Notes: a model not told the origin generated them from the letters alone. Shown: positions 1 through 10,860, counted from the stretch's first letter. The stretch: 64,000 nucleotides of DNA from Rhizomys pruinosus (GCA_009823505.1 VZQC01006291.1:2081167-2145166), one strand, 5' to 3'. A program made the numbers and translations.

Positions 1-210
1 ATATATCACTTTAGCCTTGAACCTGAGAGTCATATTGGAAAATTCTCTTGAAAACTTAAAAGAAAAAAATTGTAATTATAACTTGAAGCTGAAGAAATAA
101 AACAGAAGCACAATTATCAAAATTTCTCCATAGTGGCATGACTGTCATGAGTATAACCAACCAACAACTTTCTGACTGGATTTTAAATCTGCTTCAAAAG
201 ATTAAGCCCA

Positions 211-400
211 AGCTGGGCGTGGTGGTGCACGCCTTTAATCCTAGCACTTGGGAGGCAAAGGCAGGCGGATCTTTGTAAGTTCAAGGCCAGCCTGGTCTAC
301 AGAGTGAGTTCCAGGACAGCTGGGATTACAGGGAGACCCTGTCTCGAAAAGACCAAACAAACAAACAAACAAACAAACAAACAAACAAACAAAAAAATAA
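211..400 (+). mobile_element. B1 SINE
   Basis: 7SL-derived B1 element, starting with a G-C-T-G-G-G-C-G-T-G-G head and carrying the typical middle (tttaatcctagcacttggga; ttcaaggccagcctggtcta). It ends in a long (CAAA)n tail at about 353-397. It is flanked by a 16-bp target-site duplication (195-210 and 401-416) with one mismatch, so both boundaries are well supported. The open frame read antisense through it is not a gene. Confidence 0.93.
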
Positions 401-489
401 CAAAAGCTTAAGCCCAGACTTGACACTGATATCAGGCCCAGGAATCTGTAGCTAAAAGGTCACAGGCCAAAGAGGAGAATCTACAACTA

Positions 490-1009
490 TTGTTCTGCTA
501 AATGGACATAGTAGTGGACCGTTAATAACTTACTGTTATACCCATAAATTAAAGCTTTTATCAACTCTGACCAAAGAAGCTTCTCATGCTGCAAATGGTG
601 ATTAACAACACAGAAACCAACAACTTTGCCAACATGCAGAGAATTAGAGACCCCAGAGTGTTTACCTCTGAATAGAATACCCATATCAAATGTCCACCTC
701 CTAAGGCTCAGAGATCATTGGGAAAGAGAAGGCAAAAGGTTGTAAGAGCAAGAGGTAGTGGATGACAGCGAGGAAACAGTTTTCCATACAGCAACAGTGA
801 CAGTATACACGAGTCCCATGTAAGCACAAGGCAGACAAAATCCCAGAATAGAAGTGGAGGAATGGTAAGAAGCCCCAAACTTAGCTGAGAAACTATTGGC
901 AGCTGATAAGCTTCTGGGAGACAGTTTTCATCAAAGGTGTGACACTGGATAGGTTAACCAGGCTCCCGTGGATGGACACACACAGAAGGAGAGAAAGAGG
1001 GAGAGAAAC

Positions 1010-1069
<60 letters not shown>

Positions 1070-1180
1070 TGAAATAGGGTGGGGTAAGAGGGTAAAAATG
1101 GGGTGGGGTCTAAATATGGTTACAGTATATTGTATGAAATTTGCAAAAATTCAATTTAAAAACCTAAGAAAGATATTATA
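490..1180 (+). mobile_element. L1 (Lx-type) 3' UTR, 5'-truncated
   Basis: Segments match the pattern I know for old rodent Lx-type L1 3' UTRs, in order: an 'aagaagcttct...gtgattaac' block near 575-610, 'aaggctcagagatcattggg' at about 702, 'gcagacaaaatcccag' near 831, 'gctgagaaactattggcagc' near 883, a purine-rich tract, and a terminal 'ggggtctaaatatggtt...ttgtatgaaat' block at about 1105-1142. A GA microsatellite has grown in the purine tract. No ORF2 is present and no TSD was established. It is a non-coding relic. Confidence 0.8.
984..1072 (+). repeat. polypurine (GA)n microsatellite
   Basis: Nearly pure purine tract broken by one C at 1009, with an uninterrupted GA run of about 40 bp up to 1061. 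It lies inside the L1 3' UTR. A reading frame of Arg-Glu repeats crosses it and has no coding value. Long mirror-symmetric polypurine tracts can adopt H-DNA. Confidence 0.95.
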
Positions 1181-1363
1181 GGGGCTAGAAGGATGACTCA
1201 GCAGTTAAGAGCACTGACTGCTCTTGCAGAAGACCAGGTTCAATTCCCAGCACCCACATGATGAGTAACAACCATACATACCCTCTTCTGACCTCTACTG
1301 GGGATTGCACAACATGGGGACACTTACATATATGTAGGCTCAGGGACAAAAAATAAAAATAAT
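1181..1363 (+). mobile_element. B2/B3-like SINE (old)
   Basis: tRNA-derived head (ggggctagaaggatgactca), a B-box-like 'aggttcaattcccagcaccc' and an A-rich tail. It inserted at the end of the L1 relic. A short imperfect TSD, aaagatatt, is visible at 1169-1177 and 1364-1372. Divergence from the younger copies in the window suggests an older subfamily. Confidence 0.8.
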
Positions 1364-1380
1364 AAAGATATTTTAAAAAG

Positions 1381-2351
1381 AAAGAAATTATGATAATTTG
1401 AATACAGGTAAACTGAATGATAATATTTTAAAGACAGCAAATTATAGACAGTGCAGAAAATCCATATTTAAAAATAATAGCCTGCAATGCATATATTGTG
1501 AGAATAGTTGAGATAAATTATCGGTCCCAATAATTTATGAAATGAATGTCAAACTGAACCATCAAAGAGGAGAAGAAAAAAGACAGAAAACAGAGATGAC
1601 TGAAGTTATCAGTGAAATTGTATTTACCTGAGAGGATTAGCAAAATTAATTCCTATTAATGCTTATCACAGGTGAGAAAGAGAAGAAATACTAATCTAGT
1701 GCCAGTAACATTCAAATGAATCATATTTTATATTTATGGAAGTAAGTGAATGCTATGAAAAATTACTATGCCAATACAGTATAAATAAATTAATGAATTT
1801 CTAAGAAACAAAAATGTAGGGAAATTGATCAAAGGAGAGAATCTACTAAAGTTTTAGATAATATCTAAGTGGGTAGTGGGTAGAGGAACGATTCTGATTT
1901 ACTAGCAATGGTCAATTTCTTTACTGGGGTTATAGATGCATATGCAGGCTGACTCCAAATACTCAGTATTTCTACACTTAAAATTTGTGTATTTCTTTAC
2001 ATGTTTTTATATTGCAATAAAATTCTTTAGGAAAATTAACTCCTGGAAAGAGGAAAGAACTGGTAATGGAGGATGTATATAATTAAGTATATTATCTACA
2101 TATGAAAATATTATAATGGAATTTATTGCTTTATACAATTCACATATGCTTAAAATGAAAGGAAATTAAGTAATCATCCAGATACTTTCTGACAAAGTTT
2201 TAATTCCTACAGTATGAAGGGGATACTCCAAATTCTGTTTAACACAGAAGAAAGTCTAAAGAAATGCACTTTTATATTTTATCATCTTCATTTTGGATTA
2301 ATTGAGATCAGACAAGATAGAACAGTTTTAAGAATTTTAACACCAACTCTT
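1381..2351. other. unique AT-rich DNA
   Basis: I recognise no gene or repeat. The segment is AT-rich with no long open frame. 'tatattgcaataaaattctt' near 2010-2030 resembles the terminus of an ancient element but is too short to assign. Confidence 0.5.
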
Positions 2352-2368
2352 AGAAATTAAAAAAATTT

Positions 2369-2563
2369 GGGCTGGAGAGATGGCCTAGCGGTTAAGAGTG
2401 CCAACCACTCTTGCAGAGGACCCAGGTTCAATTCCCAATACCCACATGGCGGCTGAGAACCGTCTTTGACTACAGTTCCAGGGGAAACTGACACCCTCTT
2501 CTGACAAACCTACATGCAGACAGTACATTCATACACATACGAAAATAAATAAAATTTTAAAAA
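2369..2563 (+). mobile_element. B3-like SINE (young)
   Basis: Full-length tRNA-derived SINE with the head 'ggctggagagatggcctagc', a B box around 'aggttcaattccc', the family's 'ctacatgcagacagtacatt' 3' half and an AAAT tail. The TSD agaaattaaaaaatt is near-perfect (2352-2367 and 2564-2579). It inserted in the A-rich left flank of the neighbouring L1 fragment, so it is younger than that L1. Confidence 0.9.
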
Positions 2564-2585
2564 AGAAATTAAAAAATTCTGCTTG

Positions 2586-2825
2586 GCAGTTAGGAGTGAT
2601 GCATATTGGAAACAACAACAACAACAGAAAGGACTGCATTGAAGAACTGACTGAAACAGTGAACTTCTGCTCAAAACAGTCAACTTCCACATGGAGAATA
2701 TTGAGAAAGACTGAGAAAGAGATGAAAAGCATGTTTGGCAGAATGCATGAGCTCTGGTGGGGTGGGGGAATGGAGGGGGGACACGGGTCTAGATTTGATA
2801 AAAAATAAATTAATTAATTAATTTA
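2586..2825 (+). mobile_element. L1 3' UTR fragment, severely 5'-truncated
   Basis: A 240-bp insert with an AACAAC-rich stretch, 'ggcagaatgcatgagct', a G-rich tract (about 2757-2780) and an A/T-rich tail. It matches in order the 3' ends at 34.6-34.83 kb and 60.1-60.36 kb. A 15-bp TSD, aaaaaattctgcttg, flanks it at 2571-2585 and 2826-2840, which shows independent target-primed insertion of a very short L1 tail. Confidence 0.88.
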
Positions 2826-2840
2826 AAAAAATTCTGCTTG

Positions 2841-3450
2841 CAACTGATATGTATGAAATCTCTTAATACGATTTTAAACCTACATTGTGTTTATAGTTAT
2901 TAGTAAATGAATATATAGCTCAAGTGACTTTTTTATCCAGTCTGTATTTATACCAAGTCTTAAATTATATGTTTACCTTTTTCTTTCCCCAATTAGTATA
3001 ATAGGAAACAAGTATTTTATTTTATTCTGTCATGGAGACTGAAGAGGGAAATATATTTGCACTAGTTTGATGGTGTCTGCATTTCAGGGCCTAATCATTG
3101 TTGAATGCGGGCCACCAACTTTATCCATCGCCATTTAGAATTATAGTTCCCTTGCTCCAAGTTACATGAGATTCAAAACATACCATACAGTCTAAATTAA
3201 ATTCTAATTTAGGAAAATGTGAAGGGAACTAAACCTATGGAATTCTGTTTCTACTCACTAAAGCAGCGATACACAGACAAAAGTAGAATATACCTATATT
3301 TCCGTGTAATATTTAAATTAAACTTAAAAGTATTTCTGTGTTTTTTAGTGTTAACCATGCAATTTAATTTTGATTGCTATCCCTACACTTTAATTTTATA
3401 GAAAAGAATTTGAAATTCAAAAAAAAAGAAATATTGCAGTAATAATTAGA
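2841..3450. other. unique AT-rich DNA
   Basis: Nothing recognisable. One 60-aa frame at 3219-3401 (+) has no motif and low-complexity hydrophobic content. I do not regard it as a gene. Confidence 0.5.
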
Positions 3451-3461
3451 AAGTAATTATT

Positions 3462-3686
3462 TTTTAAATTTTATTTATTTTTGTATGTGTATGAATGTAC
3501 TGTCTGCATGTAGGTTTGTGCACCCGTGTCGTGCAATGCCACAGAGGTCAGAAGAGGGTGTCGGATTCCCCCTGGAACTGGAGTTAAAGATGGTTCTCAG
3601 CCAACATGTGGGTGCTGGGGATTGAACCTGGGTCCTCTGCAAGAGCGGTCGGCTCTTAATTGCTAGGCCATCTCTCCAGCCCCAGG
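3462..3686 (-). mobile_element. B3-like SINE (young)
   Basis: Antisense copy of the window's dominant SINE: T-rich tail at the left, 'tgtactgtctgcatgtaggt', 'tcagaagagggtgtcggatt', and the head complement 'ccatctctccagcccc' at the right. TSD aagtaattatt lies at 3451-3461 and 3687-3697. Confidence 0.9.
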
Positions 3687-3697
3687 AAGTAATTATT

Positions 3698-4499
3698 ATA
3701 TAGCTATTTTGTACTTTGCTTTCTCTGTACTAGTTTACAAATGAGAAATGGCTCTCAGGGTAACAAATTCAAACAAAGGCAGAAGTCAGTAAGGGTAAAA
3801 CTCAAGCACTCTGTGGAGCTACTGGATTTGTTTCTCTCCACATTGCTGCTCCGCCATATACAGATGAAAAAATTAAATGTGACCACCATGTTGGAATAAT
3901 TCCTATTCACCAAAGATGCTTGCTAACACATGATTATAATAAATCTGGAATAGACAGCATTTAAAACCTGTTAAATTATTGTTTAGCCTCAAATGTGAAA
4001 TATTCATTATCATTCAGGGACAACCACTTGAGTCATTTTATAAGAAGGGATCAAATACATAGAATTATATGACTAAGTTTCTTTACACTGAATCTCAAGG
4101 TTAAGTTTAATATAAATATTGCTGAGCCCATTAAACTTCTTGCACTCACTAACAGAATGCTTGATCTGGACCTTGCCCAGAACCAGTTCACTATGGAGTG
4201 CCATGACAAAAGATCACACCACTCCTCTTCATGTTCTCTTAAAGACTTTCTGTCCTTGAAACCTTATTCTAATTTTACTGAAATTGGTCTATACATATTT
4301 TGCATGTGGAGTTTACATTGTAATATAACACACGTATGTGTGGAAGTTTCCAACATATAGAGAAAATGATTAAAAAATTACATGCATAACTTCATTGCAT
4401 TTTACCAAGTGAACATGGTGGTGTAATGAACCTCCCTGAGAACAGCAGTTAGATTAGAAAACAAGACATTTTGGCTTCCATCAGATATTTTTGCTGTTT
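3698..4499. other. unique AT-rich DNA
   Basis: No gene, repeat or regulatory element that I can support. A 67-aa frame (4157-4360, +) has no domain or conserved context. Confidence 0.5.
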
Positions 4500-4509
4500 G
4501 AAAATATGA

Positions 4510-4809
4510 AAGATGGGGCTGGAGAGATGGCTCAATGGTTAAGAGTGCCAACCGCTCTTGCAGAGGACTCGGGTTCCATCCCCAGGACCCACATGGCAGC
4601 TGAGAACCGTCTTTAACTCCAGTTCTAGGGGAATCTGATGCCCTCTTCTGACCTCCACGGCATTGCACAACACGGGTGCACAAACCTACATGCAGACAAT
4701 ACACTCATACACATACAAAAATAAATAAAATTTAAAAAAATAAAATTTTAAAAATAAATAAAATTTAAAAAATAAATAAAATTTTAAAAACAAATAAAAT
4801 TTAGAAAAA
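4510..4809 (+). mobile_element. B3-like SINE with expanded tail
   Basis: The SINE head starts at about 4515 (ggggctggagagatggctca) and its body ends near 4715. From about 4725 to 4808 the tail is a repeated 'aaataaaattt(t)' unit, an unusually long tandem growth of the 3' tail. TSD gaaaatatga lies at 4500-4509 and 4810-4819. Confidence 0.88.
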
Positions 4810-4819
4810 GAAAATATGA

Positions 4820-6269
4820 GTCATATCATATTTACTGTTTCACATCTCAGTATTTTTTCTTATTTCTATATGTTATGCCACTGCATGGATATGCCACTAT
4901 GCATTTATAAATTGTTTGATAATTATAAAATAATTTTGTCTGGATAGGACCCAAGTAAATTCAGCCTTTACATTGGATGCCTTTTTAACCTTATATATTA
5001 ATAATTACATATATTATTCATATTCACTCTATAGCAAGGAATAGATGTGTATAATGATCATTGAAACACAATGAAATAATTTAATTTATATCTTTGTTGT
5101 TTAAAGTCTATCAATATTAAAATTAGAATCACTATGTATATAAGCTTAAAGGTTGTTAAATATTAAAATAGCACAAATTCTTAAATATTAAAAGCAAAAA
5201 TCAATACTGCCTCTATTTTATATGCTATATTTATATCACAGAAATCTGTAACTACAGCTAAACTGACTGGACTATATTTTTGCTTCCTTGTTGTGTAATG
5301 CTTATATAATCTGATTTCAACTATAGGTAAACATAAAACACTCAGTGGCAAATTTAAAATATTGGAATAACAATGATGCTTGATTAAATCTTTAGGATAT
5401 ATGAGAGAATGGACTTACAGTGTTCAAGTCAGTCTTATACAGATATAGAATATAAACAGTATTACTTGCAACAATACCTTAAATTACATCAGAATTTTCT
5501 GGAACAAGATAATGGTTGCTCAGGTGAGAGTATACATTAATTTTCACTTTTTTTTTTCACAATCCTTCAACAGTCTGTCAATTAATTGTTATTTCCCTGC
5601 ACTCGTTTCTTTTACCAAAAAGACTTGTAATGGGAGTATTTCATTTAAATTATGCTTTTAGATATTTACTATCTGCTAGGTATTCAGCAGTCAAAGTGCA
5701 GTGACCATGATACATGCCCACAACAACCAACTAACAAAGAAAATTACAATCAGAGGAAGTCAGCAGAAACAAAGGAAAGCTCTTGGGTTTCATAGCTCAC
5801 TGACTATAAGGGGTTGCTCTGTTGTCCCCCAGAGAACATGCTATTCCTTCTGGAAATTGTTCTCTAAATTATTTCCCTGTAAGAAATAATTATTCAGCAT
5901 CAGCTCTATCTGACTATGATCAGTAAGTTCTGTTCTAAGTAAACACATGGAATAACATAATTTGACAGTATACATGAGATACTACATTGAACAGAGTATG
6001 ACTTTTCCACTGATAGAATTTTCTAAGAAATGATAAACATGAATTCTGCTATAATTAAATTTTATTAACCAAAATTCTAATATTATCTATACAAAGAGGT
6101 CAGATCCTAGGATTCACTATTTCTCCTACCCATCATGGGCAATAATACATAGAGTTCAGAGAGAAAAACCAAACATGTATTAAAACATGGCAAAGTTGTT
6201 GCTGCAATAGACCTTTTAGATATTAAATATCTTAAATCATTAAAGGCAACTATATAAGATACAGTATTA
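4820..6269. other. unique AT-rich DNA
   Basis: About 1.45 kb without a supported feature. It is strongly AT-rich with only short frames (for example 5701-5889 +) and no coding signal. Confidence 0.5.
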
Positions 6270-6400
6270 AACTGGCTGCTAATTACATTGTTATACATTG
6301 ATCTATCTCTCAACTCTCCCCAAAGAAGCTTCCTTAGGCAGCAGATGATAATTAACTCAGAAACCCACAACAAGATTGGAACGGCCCATGACTTGCTTAA
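6270..6400 (+). mobile_element. L1 (Lx-type) 3' UTR fragment, old
   Basis: 'ctaattacattgttatac', 'caaagaagcttcc', 'agatgataattaactcagaa' and 'acccacaac' align in order with 515-640 in the Lx-type relic at the start of the window. The fragment is short and diverged, with uncertain ends. Confidence 0.6.
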
Positions 6401-6780
6401 AAAGTATCAAGGCAGAAGTGGCCCAGAAAAAAATAGTATCAATGCTAAAAAAAAGAAAAAAAGTATCAAAGCTAATTTATCAGCCTATCTTTTTCTAGAA
6501 GGAAAAATTTCCTGAAGCAAATATCCAAGGAGATGATTTATTGTACACTGAGGAAAAACTAGGGTCTTAGTTGAGATATTCAATGTTACTAATTAAGAGT
6601 TGTGTTTCTTAATTTGTAAGTACACATATGAACTTTCAGAAACACATTGGTAGAATCTGGTTGTCCACTCCTTGCTCCACCCCCATGAGATACAAAAAGA
6701 GCCAGAGTTCAAGCGCTAAGCCTGCAGAAGTACACTGTGGTTAATACAGAGAGAACCCAGCACATAACTGGAGTTAGTGC
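6401..6780. other. unique DNA
   Basis: No feature recognised. It is AT-rich, with a short A-rich segment near 6429-6475. Confidence 0.45.
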
Positions 6781-6785
6781 TGTGT

Positions 6786-6830
<45 letters not shown>
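6781..6830 (+). repeat. (TG)n microsatellite
   Basis: Dinucleotide TG run of about 50 bp with one TA interruption near its start. Antisense frames of Thr-His repeats come from it. Confidence 0.97.
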
Positions 6831-6831
<1 letters not shown>

Positions 6832-6863
6832 ATACTCACATGGAAAGAAAAGATAACATTAGT

Positions 6864-7018
6864 GCCGGGCGTGGTGGTGCATGCCTTTAATCCTAGCACT
6901 TGGGAGGGAGAGGCAGCGATCTTTGTGAGTTCAAGGCCAGCCTGGTCTACAGAGTGAGTTCCAGGACAGTGGGGTAAGGGAGACCCCTGTCTAGAAAAGA
7001 CCAAAAAAAAAAAAAAAA
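6864..7018 (+). mobile_element. B1 SINE
   Basis: It begins gccgggcgtggtggtgcatg and has a B1 body with small deletions (for example 'gagggagaggcagcgatc') and an A18 tail. The perfect 16-bp TSD aaaagataacattagt (6848-6863 and 7019-7034) marks it as a fairly recent insertion. Confidence 0.95.
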
Positions 7019-7034
7019 AAAAGATAACATTAGT

Positions 7035-7469
7035 GATACTCAGATGTAATCAAAATTGCGGATGTAAATAAAGTATGCAGCCTGAAGACCTCAGAACACA
7101 GAGGGGCATAAGACTCCTCGAGTACTGTCAAGTCAAAATGAGGCCAAGGCCAAGACTGCACAATCCTGAGTGCTGGGCTCCCGGATGGGACACACTGTGG
7201 CACTGAAAGCAGAGCCAGCGCTTGCAGCCTTTGTTCTCACCTCCTGTTCTGTGGGTGCTACTAGTTTCTGAGTCTTGGAAAAAAATTGCAGTTCCTGTCA
7301 AGTGGCTGTCTCCTGGAACTCTGCTTTCCACGAGGAGTGATCTCTTTCTTCTTTCCAGTCTAGCCAAAGAGTTCTAAGTCCTCCAAGCCACCACCAGCTC
7401 TAGGCTACCCTGTTTTCCCTCTTTATTTTCCTAAATCTTACAGTTTTATAATTTTTAAATATTCTCATT
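7035..7469. other. unique DNA, slightly GC-richer
   Basis: No feature assigned. The antisense frame at 7128-7367 (79 aa) has no recognisable domain. The segment is less AT-rich than its neighbours, but I see no splice or promoter context that would make it an exon. Confidence 0.4.
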
Positions 7470-7480
7470 AAGAAAACATA

Positions 7481-7709
7481 GGGGCTGGAGAGATGGTTCA
7501 GTGGTTAAGAGCCATGGCTGCTCTTGCAGAGGATCTGGGTTGGATCCCAGCATATACATGGTGGCTAGCAATTATCTGTAATTCCAGTCCCAGAGAATCT
7601 GATGCCTTCTTTTGACCTCTGCAGGCACTGTACAACATGGGTGCACTTATATACATGCAAATACTACACTCATACACATAAAATAAAAATAATAAATAAA
7701 ATATTTTAA
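7481..7709 (+). mobile_element. B2/B3-like SINE (older)
   Basis: Head ggggctggagagatggttca, degenerate B box 'gggttggatcccagca', and a 3' half diverged from the young copies (actacactcatacacataaa). TSD aagaaaacata at 7470-7480 and 7710-7720. Confidence 0.9.
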
Positions 7710-7998
7710 AAGAAAACATATCAGTTTTCCCAAGCAAGTCTCCTAAGATGATTAAATAACATCTGACCAAGAAACCAAAACAAAACATGGTCACAAAGTG
7801 CCTTCAACCATGACATGCCACCTACTTGTTTCTATGGTTGAACTGATTCTTCACAAATTCTCAGTGTATGTGTTTTCAACTGTAGCACAGCATGCTGAAA
7901 GCAAGAGATATTTCCTTCCCTCAAGTCAGACTTTCAAACAAAGCAGCAGGGAAAAGTCAGCAAAAGTTGTAACAAACTGAAGCACGGGAATAACTTGT

Positions 7999-8163
7999 GT
8001 TGGCCAGGCGTGGTGTGGCTCACACCTTTAATCCCAGCACTCAGGAGGTAGAGGCAGGCAGATGGATCTCTGTGAGTTAAAGGTCAGCCTGATCTATATA
8101 GTGAGTTCCAGGACAGCTGGGGCTGCTGGAAGTCCCTGTCTCAAAAAGACAAAAAATAATAAT
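7999..8163 (+). mobile_element. B1 SINE (older)
   Basis: B1 body 'cacacctttaatcccagcac' with a four-base insertion around 'gcagatggatctctg', ending in an AAT-rich tail. The 10-bp TSD aataacttgt is at 7989-7998 and 8164-8173. Confidence 0.88.
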
Positions 8164-8651
8164 AATAACTTGTATGATAAGTACACTGAAGATTCTTCTA
8201 TCACTGAACTGTTATACTAACTCTGGGCTTTTCTTGACACTACTGGCATAAAGTCTTAATCTGCTGTACTTTCTGTCAGTGAATTTATGTTCACAAACAC
8301 TAGAAAATTTAAATAACTGTAATTCTTTTCATATTTGGAAGTGTTACTCCTGAAATAAATGTTGAAAATCTATAGTAAATATTTTTTAATTGCATTCTTT
8401 GAGTTCTATTTCAAAAATGCTGCCAGGGAAGTTATTTCTAAATCTGTAAAAACTTCTTTTGTAATACAAATATTCAAGAATATTGCTTTCTCAAAAGTAC
8501 TGGAATAACTAGAATCCCTTAATTTGACTATGTAGTTTTAGGTAAAGCATAACAGAAAATATATTGATTTGGCAAGGATTTTCTTCTAAAATAACCCAGC
8601 AGGCCTTTAAGACAAAATCTCACAAGCATACATTTCCCCATTCATACTGCT

Positions 8652-8665
8652 GTTGCCATGGAGAC
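8652..8665 (+). promoter_or_regulatory. RFX/X-box-like motif 1
   Basis: The 14-mer GTTGCCATGGAGAC is close to the palindromic X-box bound by RFX factors (GTTRCCATGGYAAC). The left half site is perfect and the right half is imperfect. A second, better copy lies 74 bp downstream. Function is inferred from the motif only. Confidence 0.4.
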
Positions 8666-8725
8666 CAATCTCTGGCACATTTGATGGTGTAGCCTACACA
8701 TCTTTCCAGCCTGAAAAATTCTGTT

Positions 8726-8739
8726 GTTGCCATGGAAAC
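8726..8739 (+). promoter_or_regulatory. RFX/X-box-like motif 2
   Basis: GTTGCCATGGAAAC differs from the canonical X-box at one position of the right half (Y to A). Same orientation as motif 1, in DNA that is not a repeat I recognise. No promoter or transcript is visible nearby, so if real it would be a distal element. Confidence 0.45.
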
Positions 8740-9153
8740 TGCCAGTCACTAGCCTTTCTATTCCTTGATACTCCCATAGATACCATTGAAATTTCAGCTG
8801 TGACTTTCCTACTCTCTAACAATCTCAGGCCTAGAAGGAAATGTGAGGAAGAAAACACAGCAGCATTCCTAGTATTCTGCAGCTAACGTACAATCATTTT
8901 GGCCTTCAAATCCTGCAATGAATACAACACAGGGAATAAGTTATTTTATTGCAATCCTAGGTGAGCCTTACAATTACTTAGGCACCCTTAAGAGTTTAGC
9001 ATCAATGATTATTTCTCATGTTACTTACAAAGAATCAAACTATAAAGGCATTAACTCTCCAGTAAATAAAAAAAATCTTTCAAATGAAGAAGAAAATTAC
9101 TGAATTCCGTGGAGTTGGAAGACCATCCCTACTGACAAAATGTTACCAGGAAA

Positions 9154-9316
9154 GCCAGGCAAGGTGCCTGGCACACATCTTTAATCCCAGCACTTGGGAG
9201 GCAGAGGCAGGTGAATCTCTATGAGTTCAAGGCCAGCCTGGTCTACATAGCACGCTCCAGGCTAGCTGGGACTAAAGGGAGACCTGTCTCAAAAAGCTAA
9301 AAAAAGTCCAAAAAAA
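9154..9316 (+). mobile_element. B1 SINE
   Basis: B1 body (atctttaatcccagcacttg; ttcaaggccagcctggtcta) with an A-rich tail. TSD gttaccaggaaa / gttaccagggaa at 9142-9153 and 9317-9328, one mismatch. Confidence 0.92.
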
Positions 9317-9325
9317 GTTACCAGG

Positions 9326-9886
9326 GAATTATAAAATGTTATTTCTTGAGAAAACACAGTGGAGACAGTTACACTGCATCCTACTTCGGGAATAAAATAA
9401 ACTCATCCCTTAAGAAGGGATGGATAGAAAAAGGATGGCAAAGATGCTAAGTCCCCATGAAATACTGAAAGACTTGGAAATGATTAGCCTGAACTTCCAG
9501 TCAGCTACTCCTCTGTTTTCCTTGGTCCTCGCCATGTCATTCCCAACAATAACAGCAGTCATTCAAATTAAATATTCAAGCCTCTTCTAAAATAAAAATG
9601 CACCAGTCACTACAATGACAGTCACAGATGGTATGTTATTTTTAAATGATTCTTAGAGTATCTAGACATAGAATCAGGAAATAGTAATTGCCTGGATATG
9701 GAAGTTGCTATGGGAAAATAAAATCAGGAACTCTAGACTTTTTGGTTTAGTGAAGAAAGAGGCAGAAAAATGGAGGTCTGTTCTCTAAGATAGAGAATAT
9801 AGGAGAGAGACGTACACTCAAGGGGCTGAGGGAGGAGAGCCCATGGGAATAATTCTAAAAAGGCTGCCTCTATAGTTCATTGCAGG
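9326..9886. other. unique DNA
   Basis: No gene or repeat recognised. Ordinary AT-rich sequence. Confidence 0.5.
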
Positions 9887-10050
9887 AATAATATATGTAT
9901 AATAATATATAATAATATAATATTATTATAATATATTATATATAAGATATAATATTATAATATATATTAATTATAATATATAATAATATAATATAATATA
10001 TAATAATATAATATATAATAATATATAATATATATAATAATACTCATATA
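9887..10050. repeat. AT-rich microsatellite (TAATA/TATA)n
   Basis: About 160 bp composed almost only of A and T, with repeated 'ataatataa' units. It is prone to slippage and misassembly. Confidence 0.95.
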
Positions 10051-10082
10051 TCTGGTAGTAAACTCATTAAAGGTTATATGTA

Positions 10083-10330
10083 ATTTGTTCTTCTTTTTTA
10101 TTATTTACTTTTATTGTTATTAAACTTTTCCCATAAATCATACATCATTTCTCAATTAAATCTAGAGTCACTTCTCTTTCCATGTTCCCCACCCCACCTG
10201 AGTCCCTGCACTCTGCCATACATGTCTTGCATCTTTTTCTGAGTATTTCCAGAGGTTTTTTTTCCAGTTCTTTTGTTGTTGTTCTCTCTAACTTGTATTG
10301 CTTCAATATATGTACATAGTTTTACATATA
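10083..10330 (-). mobile_element. L1 3' UTR fragment
   Basis: Read on the minus strand it shows 'gaagcaatacaagttagag', AACAACAAC, 'aagatgcaagacatgtatgg', a G-rich tract and 'gagaaatgatgtatga', then an A-rich tail. The order matches 34.58-34.83 kb and 60.1-60.36 kb. The antisense frame crossing it is not coding. Confidence 0.8.
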
Positions 10331-10339
10331 TATTTATAT

Positions 10340-10375
10340 ATATGGGTATATATATATATATATATATACCCATAT
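10340..10375. repeat. 36-bp AT-rich perfect palindrome
   Basis: The sequence runs from ATATGGGTATA to TATACCCATAT with a (TA)n centre, and the arms are exactly self-complementary. It could extrude a cruciform and borders the L1 fragment. Confidence 0.9.
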
Positions 10376-10431
10376 CACCTGAAATGGGAAGGGGTTTTTT
10401 TTTTTTTTTTGCTAAAAAATGTATGTTTTCC

Positions 10432-10860
10432 TTAAGGGAAGTGTTTGAAGGCTCCTCCTTGGCAAGCCCAAACAACCATCATCTCTCCCTTGTGCTCCAC
10501 ACTGGGTTTCTCCCTCCCATGGTCACCCAAATGGAGTCCATTAGCACAACATCTGTCCTTGATCCCCCTTTGTACTGACCTCCATGATACAGCCTGGGTA
10601 GTCCAACAATGGGCAGTCTTACTTGACAAGCTGAAATCCCTTAGTGTTAGTCACAAGCTGGGTATTCTCAGTATCCCCATCTGGCATGAGGGTTGGAGGA
10701 TTCTTGGAGAGACATGAGTCTTCGTCCATATTGAAGGTTAAAAGCTGTGTCTCATGTCTGTGAAGAATGCCAAAAGTCAGTGGCACCCACAGAGTAATGC
10801 AGCCAGTAAGAATTGAAGACAGGCCAAACAACAGTGATCTCTCTTTTTTTCTTTTGTCTT
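10432..10860 (-). repeat. unclassified interspersed repeat, copy 1
   Basis: On the minus strand this segment aligns with 51466-51880 (+). Shared blocks are an A-rich start, 'tgtttggcctgtctt', 'gaagactcatgtctct', 'aagaatcctccaa', 'ctacccaggctgta/caccaggctgca', 'gtgaccatggg' and 'gggcttgccaaggaggagcc'. I do not recognise the family. The frames (for example 10619-10831 -) show no domain. It may be an unassigned part of an L1 or LTR element, or a retrocopy. Confidence 0.6.

Larger units (their letters stand above)
8174..9141. other. unique DNA containing paired X-box-like sites
   Basis: No repeat is recognised. The notable content is two RFX-type motifs described separately. Short frames at 8653-8886 and 8918-9103 (+) carry no domain. 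Confidence 0.5.
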
